From DATBGZ01 sp036557785 (GTDB lineage: Bacteria > Actinomycetota > Actinomycetes > Mycobacteriales > Micromonosporaceae), in the NCBI GenBank assembly GCA_036557785.1, contig DATBGZ010000060.1, positions 1 to 40,109 of the forward strand: a stretch of DNA of 40,109 bases. The letters run 5' to 3'. How positions within the stretch are numbered: position 1 is the first letter of the stretch; every line of letters starts with the position of its first letter. A program made the translations under genes and the position numbers. This document shows positions 16,494 to 23,465 of this stretch, piece by piece. The notes beneath the pieces are model-generated. The model was given only the letters and a program-made list of their open reading frames with translations. It was not told the origin of the DNA and did no database searches.

Positions 16494-17063
16494 GTGGCCA
16501 CCCAGGGCCCCCAGGACCGGCGTCCGCCAGCACCCCCTGTCGCGGGGCTGGGCCGCGGGTTGCTGGTCGGCGTCGCGGTCGCTGTCCTGCTTGCCGTCGC
16601 CGAGGTCTTCGTCCTGATCGTTATCGGTCGGACCATCGGTTGGCTCGTGACGATCCTGCTCGTGATCGCCACCTCGCTGCTCGGCGCGTGGGTGCTGCGC
16701 CGGGAAGGGCCCCGCTCGTGGCGGGCGTTCCGGGCCGACCTCAGGGAACGGCGCCCGCCCGGCGCCAGCGCGACCGACGGCCTGTTGGTGCTGGTCGGGG
16801 GAGTACTGATGGTGTTGCCTGGCTTCATCACGGATGCCGTGGGGGCGCTGCTCGTCGCGCCGCCGACGCGCCGGCTCGCGCGCGGCGTCGTGCAGGCGCT
16901 GCTCACCCGTCGGCTGACCCCATCGGCCGCGACGACCCTTTTCGGTCCCCGAACCGTGCGGGTGCGTACGGGAAGCACGCAGGCACCGCCGCCGCCCTCG
17001 GCTCAGTCGGGCGTTGCGGGCGAGCCCATCGAGGGCGAGATCATCGACCCCCCTCCGCACTGA
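16494..17063 (+). CDS. fxsA: FxsA family membrane protein
   Basis: A 189-residue membrane protein of the FxsA family; E. coli FxsA suppresses the F-exclusion of phage T7, and the cellular role is unknown. It has a short Pro-rich cytoplasmic start, helices at about 22-44, 47-66 and 94-114, and the family signature DGLLVLVGGVLMVLPGFITDAVGALLV, broken between two short helices. The tail of about 50 residues is Pro/Ser-rich. GTG 16494 lies three bases after the ppm stop, so the gene is cotranscribed with lnt-ppm. A strong terminator follows 55 bases after the stop. Confidence 0.9.
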   Translation: MATQGPQDRRPPAPPVAGLGRGLLVGVAVAVLLAVAEVFVLIVIGRTIGWLVTILLVIATSLLGAWVLRREGPRSWRAFRADLRERRPPGASATDGLLVLVGGVLMVLPGFITDAVGALLVAPPTRRLARGVVQALLTRRLTPSAATTLFGPRTVRVRTGSTQAPPPPSAQSGVAGEPIEGEIIDPPPH

Positions 17064-17118
17064 GGCGTCCCGGCCGCACTCCGGCGACCCCCGTCGGTCG
17101 CCACTCGTGATGCAGAGA

Positions 17119-17146
17119 AAAGCCCCGCCGAACCCGGCGGGGCTTT
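17119..17146. terminator. Bidirectional intrinsic terminator between fxsA and rbpA
   Basis: A perfect 12-pair stem AAAGCCCCGCCG / CGGCGGGGCTTT with an AACC loop. Terminal A and T runs make it work on both strands. It ends the lnt-ppm-fxsA operon from the left and rbpA from the right. Confidence 0.93.
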
Positions 17147-17164
17147 CGTCGCGTGGCGTGATGG

Positions 17165-17509
17165 TCAGGAGGCGCGGCCGCGGCGGGCGCGGACCTCCTC
17201 GAGACGTTCGTTGAGGATGTCGTCCAGTTCGGCGATGGTGCGCCGCTCGAGCAGCATGTCCCAGTGGGTCCGGGGCGGCTTCGCCTTCTTCTGCTCCGGC
17301 TCGCTCCCGTCGACCAGGCGCGCCACTGTGCCGTCGAACTTGCACTCCCAGGTGATCGGCACCTCGGCGTCGACGGCGAAGGGCACCTCGAACTGGTGAC
17401 CTCGCGGGCACAGGTACTCGCGAGTCTGTCGGGGCGCCAGCTCAGTGTTGCGGTCGGACTCGTAGCTCACCGCTCCGAGACGACTACCGCGCAGCATGCG
17501 CTCGGCCAT
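17165..17509 (-). CDS. rbpA: RNA polymerase-binding protein RbpA
   Basis: A 114-residue actinobacterial transcription factor that binds RNA polymerase and group 1/2 sigma factors and stabilises open complexes; it also affects rifampicin tolerance. The N-terminal tail RMLRGSRLGAVSYESDRN, the core, and the C-terminal sigma-interaction domain KPPRTHWDMLLERRTIAELDDILNERL are all present. Zinc-site positions are Cys34, His38, Cys56 and then Asp59 where the Streptomyces protein has its fourth ligand Cys. ATG 17509 has GGAGG eleven bases upstream. A sigma-R-type promoter lies about 75 bases upstream, matching the known control of rbpA in S. coelicolor. Confidence 0.97.
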   Translation of the reverse strand: MAERMLRGSRLGAVSYESDRNTELAPRQTREYLCPRGHQFEVPFAVDAEVPITWECKFDGTVARLVDGSEPEQKKAKPPRTHWDMLLERRTIAELDDILNERLEEVRARRGRAS

Positions 17510-17584
17510 GATCGGCTGTTCCTCCAGGATCGCGTGGATGTGCCCCGGTTCGGTCGGCAGGCTTCCCCGAGGGCTGGTCTGTGT

Positions 17585-17612
17585 AACGAGTCGATGCCAG
17601 GTGACGATTCCC
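17585..17612 (-). promoter_or_regulatory. Sigma-R/SigH-like promoter of rbpA
   Basis: On the minus strand GGGAAT (17612-17607) is followed by 19 bases and GTT (17587-17585). This matches the thiol-stress sigma-R consensus of GGAAT and GTT about 18-19 bases apart. S. coelicolor rbpA is a known sigma-R target, which supports the call. Confidence 0.7.
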
Positions 17613-17614
17613 GC

Positions 17615-17640
17615 AGGGGACCGTCAGATGAACGTCCCCT
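17615..17640. repeat. Inverted repeat AGGGGAC...GTCCCCT upstream of the rbpA promoter
   Basis: A perfect seven-base inverted repeat with a 12-base spacer, 59 bases after the coiled-coil gene stop and touching the rbpA -35 region. It may be a weak terminator of the upstream gene or an operator for rbpA. The word CAGATGAAC occurs inside it (17625-17633) and again at 17654-17662. Confidence 0.5.
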
Positions 17641-17698
17641 CAAATGTAGCGAGCAGATGAACAGCGCCAAGGGCCGACGAGCCGCGACTCGATCCGAC

Positions 17699-18940
17699 TC
17701 ACCGTCGTGACGGCGTGGGTGGGGCGAGTTTGTGCAGTGCAGCGGCGAGTTGGCCGACCTGCTCGGCCAAGGCGGCGGCATGGGCCTGGGCGGCCGCGGC
17801 GTCGGCACGAGCCTGGGCCCGGGCGGTCTCGGCGTCCTTGCGGGCGTCTCGCGCCTCCCGGCGCGCAGCATCGGCGTCCCGGCGGGCGGCGTCGCGTTCG
17901 GCCTCGACGGCGCCGAGCCGGGTGGCCGACTGGCGCTGCGCCGATTCCATCTGCTCACGCAGCCCAGCCAGCTCGTCCCTTGTGGAGGCCAGCGCGACCT
18001 CGTGCTCCGCGCGCGCCTTCTCCAGCCGAGCCGTGGCCTCGCGGGCTTGCGCGGCATGCGTCTGTGCCTGGGCGAGCGCGGTGTCCCGAGCCTTCCCGGC
18101 CTCAGCCACCGCCGCCAACGCGGCGTCGCGCGAGCGTACGGCGTCGGCCAGCTCGGCCCGGGCAGCATCCCGGTCCCGCATGGCGGCGCCATGCAGGGCC
18201 TGGGCCGCGGCGAGGTTGTGGCGTGCCTCGTCGCGCTCGGCCTGCAGCGCCTCGAGCCGGGTCACGGCCTCCACAGTGGACTGTTCTGCCGCCCGGGTCG
18301 CGGACTGAGCGGCCGCGAGCTCTTCGTGGGCCGCGGCGACCTCGTCCTGCGCCGCTCGGCGCGCCTCGGCCACGGACGTCTGCGCGGCCTCGACGGCGCG
18401 GCCGCTCTCGGTCCGTACCTTCTGTAGCTCGGCACGCAGCCGGGTCGCCTCGTCGCGCCACTGGTCTGCCTCGTGCCGGGCCTCGTCGCGCTCGACCTGG
18501 GCGGCCGCCACGTCGGCGGAGGCCTGGGATCGCACGAGATCGACCTGCCGCTGGACGCCGGCGGGGGACAGCTCGGTATGCAGCGCCTCGGAGAGGGTCT
18601 CCATCGCCTTGTCGAGCCGGTCCACCACCTCGAAGGCCTGCGCCACCTGGCCCACGAGGCCGGGGTTGGTGCGCTGACGCATGCGCGCGTTGCGGGCGGC
18701 GCGCAGGCACTCGTTGTCGTTGTCGCGGCAGTAGCGGAACGGTCGACCCGCCGACGCGCGTTGCGGCACGGGCCGTCCACAGTAGGCACACGGGCGGGTC
18801 GAGACCGGCTCGACGTCGGCCGTCTCCTCGACGGGCTCCCCGGAGACGTCGACCAGGTCGTCGGTGAGGTAGTCGTCCGGACCCATCGGATCATCCACAT
18901 TGGCATGGATGATGACGGGCTTGGTCTGCGCGCCCTTCAC
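17699..18940 (-). CDS. Zinc-knuckle plus long coiled-coil protein, unknown function
   Basis: A 413-residue soluble protein. After an acidic N-terminus comes a Cys4 cluster, C51-x2-C54-x16-C71-x6-C78 (CAYCGRPV ... FRYCRDNDNECLRAARN), similar to small zinc motifs in actinobacterial replication or HTH proteins. Residues from about 140 to 400 are almost uninterrupted Ala/Glu/Arg/Gln-rich coiled coil with SMC-like character but no ATPase. The last residues are LHKLAPPTPSRR. GTG 18940 is my choice of start without a strong ribosome site; 18994 is possible. The gene lies 38 bases after the patatin gene on the same strand, probably one operon, with rbpA next downstream under its own promoter. A cytoskeletal, chromosome-organising or scaffold role is plausible but unproven. 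Confidence 0.75.
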   Translation of the reverse strand: MKGAQTKPVIIHANVDDPMGPDDYLTDDLVDVSGEPVEETADVEPVSTRPCAYCGRPVPQRASAGRPFRYCRDNDNECLRAARNARMRQRTNPGLVGQVAQAFEVVDRLDKAMETLSEALHTELSPAGVQRQVDLVRSQASADVAAAQVERDEARHEADQWRDEATRLRAELQKVRTESGRAVEAAQTSVAEARRAAQDEVAAAHEELAAAQSATRAAEQSTVEAVTRLEALQAERDEARHNLAAAQALHGAAMRDRDAARAELADAVRSRDAALAAVAEAGKARDTALAQAQTHAAQAREATARLEKARAEHEVALASTRDELAGLREQMESAQRQSATRLGAVEAERDAARRDADAARREARDARKDAETARAQARADAAAAQAHAAALAEQVGQLAAALHKLAPPTPSRR

Positions 18941-18978
18941 ACCACGGAAGTCTAGGCCCCTGACCGAGCCCGCCGCGG

Positions 18979-19818
18979 CTACGACGCGGCCCAAAGCGCC
19001 CGAATGGCTTCGAGCACCGACGCCGCCTGCGCGTGCCCGGCGCGTGCGGCCGCGGCACGGCGCGCCGGATCCAGCACGTTGCGCCCGATAGCAGCGGTAG
19101 CGGCCGCATCCGGTGCGACCAGCACTCCTCGTGCGCCGGTCAGCGCGGCGAGCTGTCGGCCTGGCCGGTCCTCGCGGCGCAACGCGGCCGTCAGCGGCGC
19201 GAGGACGACGACAACCTCGCAGTCGGCCAGCAGGTCCACATTGGCCGGTGAGCGCATTCCGCCGTCGATGTAGCGGCGCCCGTTGACGGTGACGGGTGGC
19301 CAGACGCCCGGCACGGCGCAGCTAGCCGACACAGCGTCCACAAGCGACACTCCGCTGTCGCGGCTGAAGACCACGAACTCGCCGTTGTCCGCCGCGACCG
19401 CGGTGATCAACAGCCGTTGGCTCGGCCAGCCAGCGTCGCCGAGGCGGTCCGCGATGACCCGGCGCCGCTCCTGCTCCGGAATGGTGCGCGCCCGCAGTGC
19501 CAGGCTGCCGATCCTCGCCCGCATGCGCTGCGGGTCCCGTGCCGTCGCAGCAGCGCTGACGTACCGCAGCGTCAACCCCAACCCGAGCCTGGCGGCCTTC
19601 TCGGTTGGCGGCGGCGGCTGCAGCTGACGCCCGTATGCCGTCGCGATCGGCTCACCGCCGAGGATCGTCGCCCCGACCACCGAACCCGCCGAGGTGCCGA
19701 CGACCACGTCCGCCCCGGTGAGGTCGACGCCCGCTTCGGCGAGCCCGGCCACGATGCCGAGTTCCCAGGCGACTCCGGTGACCCCACCGCCGCCCAGCGC
19801 CAGTCCCTTGCCGCCCAT
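18979..19818 (-). CDS. Patatin-like phospholipase
   Basis: A 279-residue patatin-family lipid acyl hydrolase with a Ser-Asp dyad. The oxyanion loop GGGGVTG (9-15), the nucleophile elbow GTSAG (41-45, Ser43) and the catalytic DGG (185-187) are all intact, so the enzyme should be active. There is no signal peptide or membrane helix, which suggests a cytoplasmic or peripheral enzyme acting on membrane lipids. ATG 19818 has an excellent ribosome site (AGGAG, six bases upstream). An in-frame extension to 19899 is rejected for that reason. It is followed 38 bases later by the coiled-coil gene. No nucleotide cyclase is nearby, so there is no sign of a CBASS role. Confidence 0.92.
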   Translation of the reverse strand: MGGKGLALGGGGVTGVAWELGIVAGLAEAGVDLTGADVVVGTSAGSVVGATILGGEPIATAYGRQLQPPPPTEKAARLGLGLTLRYVSAAATARDPQRMRARIGSLALRARTIPEQERRRVIADRLGDAGWPSQRLLITAVAADNGEFVVFSRDSGVSLVDAVSASCAVPGVWPPVTVNGRRYIDGGMRSPANVDLLADCEVVVVLAPLTAALRREDRPGRQLAALTGARGVLVAPDAAATAAIGRNVLDPARRAAAARAGHAQAASVLEAIRALWAAS

Positions 19819-20194
19819 CGCCTGCTCCTTTCGTGACGGCCGTCGTGGGTGCCCGTGGCCGGCACCGACGACACGGTAGCCCGACGGCGACAAGAGCACG
19901 GGCCGCGGGGTTATGCCTGGGAGTCGGCGAGGTTGAGCCTGGCTCGGTCGTGCCGCGCACGTTCACGCGGAGAGCGCCCGCTGAGCCGTTCCTCCCCCGT
20001 TTGCCGCTCGTCTGCCCACCGACCCACCGGCTCTCGGATGGGTTATCGGATTGTCTGTTAATCTAATCCCGCAATCCTCAGAAACGGACTAATCGACCCT
20101 CTCCCGCGCTACACCATAATGACCGTTATGGTGCAACGACGGTAAGGGGGGAGTGCGCTCCAAGGGGCCGACGGTGCTGATGAGGAGCCGGCCT
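19819..20194. other. Gene-free interval between the patatin and SRPBCC genes
   Basis: 376 bases without a convincing gene. The part from about 20035 to 20135 is clearly less GC-rich than the rest of the window, with TGTTAATCTAATCC and an inverted repeat at 20112-20133. It should hold the patatin promoter (minus strand), although the AT-rich part is more than 200 bases from that start. Confidence 0.5.
20112..20133. promoter_or_regulatory. Operator-like inverted repeat CACCATAA-n6-TTATGGTG
   Basis: A perfect eight-base inverted repeat with a TGACCG spacer, AT-rich in a GC-rich background. The size suits a dimeric repressor of the TetR, MarR or ArsR class. It lies 61 bases beyond the stop codon of the SRPBCC gene and about 295 bases upstream of the patatin start. 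No adjacent regulator gene is found. Confidence 0.5.
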
Positions 20195-20203
20195 TTAGCC
20201 GGC
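20187..20203 (-). terminator. Possible terminator over the SRPBCC stop codon
   Basis: Six-pair stem GCCGGC / GCCGGC with a five-base loop that contains the TAA stop on the minus strand. It is short and lacks a T-run, so the call is weak. Confidence 0.3.
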
Positions 20204-21043
20204 CAGGGGCTGCCAGGCAGAGCCAAGTTCGAGCAGTCGCTTGAGTTCGACGAGGTAGGGCGGCCAGCCCTGGCGGTACCGCTCGGCGAGAGCGTCGTCG
20301 TCGATGCCGCTGTGGACCAGGGTGAGGTAGGTCGCTCCCCGCGATCCGCGCAGCGACCAGCGCACGAGTGACTCGCCGGCGCCGCCGTGGTTGCGCCACG
20401 AGTACGCCAGCACCTTGTCGGGGTCCAGCTCGACGATGCGGTCCGGTCCGTACCCGGGCCAGCCGACGTCGTACCGCCCGCCGACCGTGGCCTCGACGGT
20501 CGCCGGACCGCCCGCCACCTTGCTCACGGTGGCGGAGTCGAGCAGCGCCGCGTAGACCTCTTCGGCTGGTGCGTCGATGACGGTGCGGACGAGGGCATCG
20601 CCCTGAGCGGGGACGCTGAAGTCGAACGGCGGCATGGTCTGGCGGCCCTCGCTGAAAGCGGCGAGGTTGGCCAGCGTGACGTACCAGAAGCACTTCAGCG
20701 CGACCGGTTCCGCGCTGCCGTCATGGCTGAGCGTGACCAGCGATCCCTCACCGTCGGGGGCGAGCGAGATCTCGACCGTGGCGGGCCCCTCGTCGAAGGC
20801 CCAGGTGAAGCGCAACCCGCGCCCGGGTTGGTGACCGAGAAGCGTCTGGCGCGGGCGGTCACCCTGGGGCGCGTACCGGCCCCAGAACTGGTAGCGGGAG
20901 CGGCCGAGGTCGACCTCGGCGGACTCGGCGAACCACTCGGTGAGCTCGTCGGCGTCGGTCAGGGCCTTGTACACGGTGTCCGGGTCGGCGTCGGTGCGCA
21001 CCCGAAGGTGCAGCGACTCGGTAGGGCTTGTCACGGCTGACAT
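20195..21043 (-). CDS. Tandem SRPBCC/AHSA1-like domain protein
   Basis: A 282-residue protein made of two START-like lipid-binding folds. The first (about 8-135) starts HLRVRTDADPDTVYKALTDADELTEWF. The second (about 140-278) starts ALVRTVIDAPAEEVYAALLD and ends in the long C-terminal helix of the fold. AHSA1-like proteins bind hydrophobic ligands or partner with chaperones; many actinobacterial ones sit beside an ArsR regulator, but none is visible here. ATG 21043 is chosen because the fold begins at once, though its ribosome site is weak. It lies 73 bases downstream of the deazaflavin-dependent oxidoreductase gene on the same strand, so the two may form an operon. The ligand is unknown. Confidence 0.85.
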   Translation of the reverse strand: MSAVTSPTESLHLRVRTDADPDTVYKALTDADELTEWFAESAEVDLGRSRYQFWGRYAPQGDRPRQTLLGHQPGRGLRFTWAFDEGPATVEISLAPDGEGSLVTLSHDGSAEPVALKCFWYVTLANLAAFSEGRQTMPPFDFSVPAQGDALVRTVIDAPAEEVYAALLDSATVSKVAGGPATVEATVGGRYDVGWPGYGPDRIVELDPDKVLAYSWRNHGGAGESLVRWSLRGSRGATYLTLVHSGIDDDALAERYRQGWPPYLVELKRLLELGSAWQPLAG

Positions 21044-21116
21044 GAAAACAGACCCCGCTGCGGTGCGGCGCACGCAACGCCGGGCGAGCCCACCAGATTC
21101 GCCGGGGCCAGGGCGG

Positions 21117-21536
21117 TCACTCGGGCGGGCGGCGTTCCAACACGACCACCGGGATGGTCCGCGACACCTTCGCCTGGTGGTCGGCGAAGAACGGGTACTG
21201 CTGCACCACCGACGCCCAGATGCGGTCGCGCTCCGCGCCCTCGGGCACGCGGGCGTTTGCCTGGTAGGTATCGCCGGCCACCTCGACCGTGACGTCGGTG
21301 TGGGACACGAGGTTGTGGAACCAGTCCGGGTGGCGCGGCGCTCCCGCGTTGGAGGCGATGACGAGCCGGTCCTCGCCGTGCGGGATGAACATCATCGGCG
21401 TCGTGTAGCTGCGGCCGGTGCGGGCGCCGATGGTCGTCAGCAGCAGGATCTGACGCCCACCCGGCGGTCCGCCGTTGGCACGAAACTCCGCGATGAGTTG
21501 CTTGTTGTACGCCTTGACATCGGCCGGGATCGTCAT
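21117..21536 (-). CDS. F420/deazaflavin-dependent nitroreductase family protein (DDN-like)
   Basis: A 139-residue split-barrel protein of the deazaflavin-dependent nitroreductase family, which uses reduced F420 to reduce quinones or nitro compounds. Recognisable blocks are GGRQILLLTTIGARTGRSYTTPMM (cofactor phosphate contacts), NAGAPRHPDWFHNLVSHTDVTVEV and the C-terminal RTIPVVVLERR. ATG 21536 has GAGGGGGG just upstream; a frame extension to 21596 is less likely. The presence of this family agrees with an F420-producing actinomycete. It is probably transcribed with the SRPBCC gene. Confidence 0.9.
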   Translation of the reverse strand: MTIPADVKAYNKQLIAEFRANGGPPGGRQILLLTTIGARTGRSYTTPMMFIPHGEDRLVIASNAGAPRHPDWFHNLVSHTDVTVEVAGDTYQANARVPEGAERDRIWASVVQQYPFFADHQAKVSRTIPVVVLERRPPE

Positions 21537-21639
21537 GACTGCCCCCCTCGCGCTCGACTCTATCGCCACGCCGACGACCGCACCGGCCATCGACACCGGC
21601 CCGGGACCCCGAATAGGCTGACCGGCGAGGGGAGGCCGT

Positions 21640-22599
21640 GTGCTCGAGCCGTACCTGGTTGTCTGTGGGCTGCTGCTGCTCGGGTCCGTGCTGGCCCGGG
21701 CCCTGCCGGCCGCGCGGCGCAGCCTCGACGAGGACTATGAGGATGGCTGGGACCTCACGGCGCGTGAACTGGCGTACCTCAAGCGGGGGCCGTACGGCGT
21801 GGTGCTCACCGTCCTCGCGGCCCTGCACGCGGAGGGCGCGGTCGATCTCAGCGACCCTGGCCCGGTGCGCCGTCTCGATCCCCCGCGCGACCTGGAGGAC
21901 AGTCTCGTGATCGCGGTCTACTCCGGGCTGCATTGGTCGCGACGGCCCCGGCTGCTCGCCCTCGCACCGCGGGTGCGGCGGGCCTGCGCCGCGTTGCGTG
22001 GGGACCTGCGCGAACGCCGGTTGCTGCCACCGCTGCGCCGCCGGGTCTTCGCCGCGGTCCTGCTGCTCTACGCGGTCGGGCTCGCCGCGGCGACCACGGT
22101 CGAGGACGATGGGCGCGGCTCCACAGTGGTCGGTGCCGCCGCGGTCTGTCTCGCCGTGACCGTGCTGGCGCTCGGGCCCCGCCGCACGCTTGCCGGCGGG
22201 CGGGAGCTCGCCATGCACGCCGCGGCCATGGCCCGGGTGGCGGGCGGGCTCGGTCGTGAGCGCCAGCGGGCGTCGCGCGGGCCGGGCGACGCGACGGATT
22301 CGGCTGTCGCGGTCTACCTCGGTGATCTGGTGGCCGCCGACGGCCTCGCGGCGATACGCGTGCTCTGCGGCCGTTACGTCGCCTGCGGTGCGCTGGCGCC
22401 GCCGCTTCCGTCCTACGAGCCGGTCCGGGTCGTTGAGCCAGTCGTCGAGCCGATACCGCTGACCGCGCCGCTGCGCCTGGTCGTGCCGAGCCAGAGCTCG
22501 GATGACGGAGGGGAGTCGATCTTCGTCCCGGCCGAGCCGCCGGTTCCGGTCGAGGCGCCGGCTCTGTGGCGACGGGAACCCGTGGCGGTGGCTGCCTGA
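21640..22599 (+). CDS. TIGR04222-like membrane protein, first gene of the MoxR-VWA operon
   Basis: A 319-residue protein with one N-terminal helix (4-21), a soluble segment DLTARELAYLKRGPYGVVLTVLAALHAEGAVDLSD like the TIGR04222 domain, two close helices at about 137-155 and 162-180, and a C-terminal soluble part ending in a Pro/Glu-rich tail. The family has no assigned function. GTG 21640 has GGGGAGG five bases upstream, and TAGGCT at 21614-21619 could be the -10. The stop overlaps the MoxR start as TGATG, so the genes are translationally coupled. By position it may anchor the AAA+/VWA pair at the membrane; that is inference. Confidence 0.72.
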   Translation: MLEPYLVVCGLLLLGSVLARALPAARRSLDEDYEDGWDLTARELAYLKRGPYGVVLTVLAALHAEGAVDLSDPGPVRRLDPPRDLEDSLVIAVYSGLHWSRRPRLLALAPRVRRACAALRGDLRERRLLPPLRRRVFAAVLLLYAVGLAAATTVEDDGRGSTVVGAAAVCLAVTVLALGPRRTLAGGRELAMHAAAMARVAGGLGRERQRASRGPGDATDSAVAVYLGDLVAADGLAAIRVLCGRYVACGALAPPLPSYEPVRVVEPVVEPIPLTAPLRLVVPSQSSDDGGESIFVPAEPPVPVEAPALWRREPVAVAA

Positions 22600-23465
22600 T
22601 GACCGGACTGCCTGCCGATATCCCGTCGGTCTCCGCCGGCCTGGCCGGGGTCGGCTACCTGGCCGACGAGGGGCTGGCGACCGCGCTCTTCCTCGCCGTA
22701 CGGATGGGGCAACCGCTGCTGCTGGAGGGCGAGCCCGGAGTCGGCAAGACGGAGGCGGCGAAGGCGCTCGCGTCCACACTGGACACCGTGCTCATCCGGC
22801 TGCAGTGCTACGAGGGGCTGACCGCGGCCGAGGCGCTGTACGAGTGGAACTATCCGCGGCAGCTCCTCGCGATCCGCCTCGCCGAGTCGCGCGGCACGGC
22901 CGTCGCCGACACGGACCTCTTCACGGACGAGTACCTGCTCGCCCGGCCGTTGCTGGCCGCGATCGACCACCCGGGGCCACGGCCGGCGGTCCTGCTCATC
23001 GACGAGGTGGACCGGGCCGACGACGAGTTCGAGGCGTTCCTCTTCGAGCTGCTCGCCGAGTGCGCGGTGACGATCCCCGAGCTCGGCACACGCACCGCCC
23101 GGGTACGGCCGGTGGCGGTCCTGACCAGCAATCGCACCCGGGATCTGCATGACGCGCTCAAGCGCCGATGCCTCTACCACTTCATCACCTACCCGGGACG
23201 CGAGCGGGTCGCCGAGATCATCCGTCGCCGCGTGCCCGGCTCATCGGCCCCGCTCGCGGAGCGGGTCGCCGCATCGGTGCAGCGGCTGCGCGAGCTCGAC
23301 CTGGTCAAGCTCCCCGGCGTGGCGGAGGCGATCAGCTGGGCCGCAGCGTTGGAGGCGCTCGGGGTCTCCACATGGGACGGTTCCACCGCCCGGCGGACCC
23401 TGGGCGCGGTGCTCAAGTACGACGAGGACCTCGCCGCCGCCCGCGACGCCGGCCTCCCGGAATGA
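22599..23465 (+). CDS. MoxR-type AAA+ ATPase (CoxD-like)
   Basis: A 288-residue single-domain AAA+ ATPase of the MoxR clade, chaperone-like machines that work with VWA proteins in metal-centre insertion or complex assembly. Walker A is GEPGVGKT (44-51), Walker B VLLIDEVDRADD (131-142), sensor 1 LTSN near 188 and an arginine finger region KRRCLYHF shortly after. The length is normal. ATG 22599 overlaps the upstream stop, and its own stop overlaps the VWA start (ATGA). No CO dehydrogenase, nitric oxide reductase or magnesium chelatase genes are near, so the client is unknown. Confidence 0.92.
   Translation: MTGLPADIPSVSAGLAGVGYLADEGLATALFLAVRMGQPLLLEGEPGVGKTEAAKALASTLDTVLIRLQCYEGLTAAEALYEWNYPRQLLAIRLAESRGTAVADTDLFTDEYLLARPLLAAIDHPGPRPAVLLIDEVDRADDEFEAFLFELLAECAVTIPELGTRTARVRPVAVLTSNRTRDLHDALKRRCLYHFITYPGRERVAEIIRRRVPGSSAPLAERVAASVQRLRELDLVKLPGVAEAISWAAALEALGVSTWDGSTARRTLGAVLKYDEDLAAARDAGLPE

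Noticed and set aside
18979..19818. Patatin phospholipase as a CBASS (CapV-like) defence effector
   Set aside because: No nucleotide cyclase or accessory gene is nearby; the neighbours are a coiled-coil gene and rbpA.
20195..21043. ArsR-AHSA1 operon
   Set aside because: The SRPBCC protein has no adjacent ArsR-type regulator gene; the neighbour is an F420-type oxidoreductase.
23168..23461. N-terminal extension of the VWA protein inside the MoxR gene
   Set aside because: The open extension lies wholly within the MoxR coding frame; ATG 23462 overlaps the MoxR stop and begins the helical domain.
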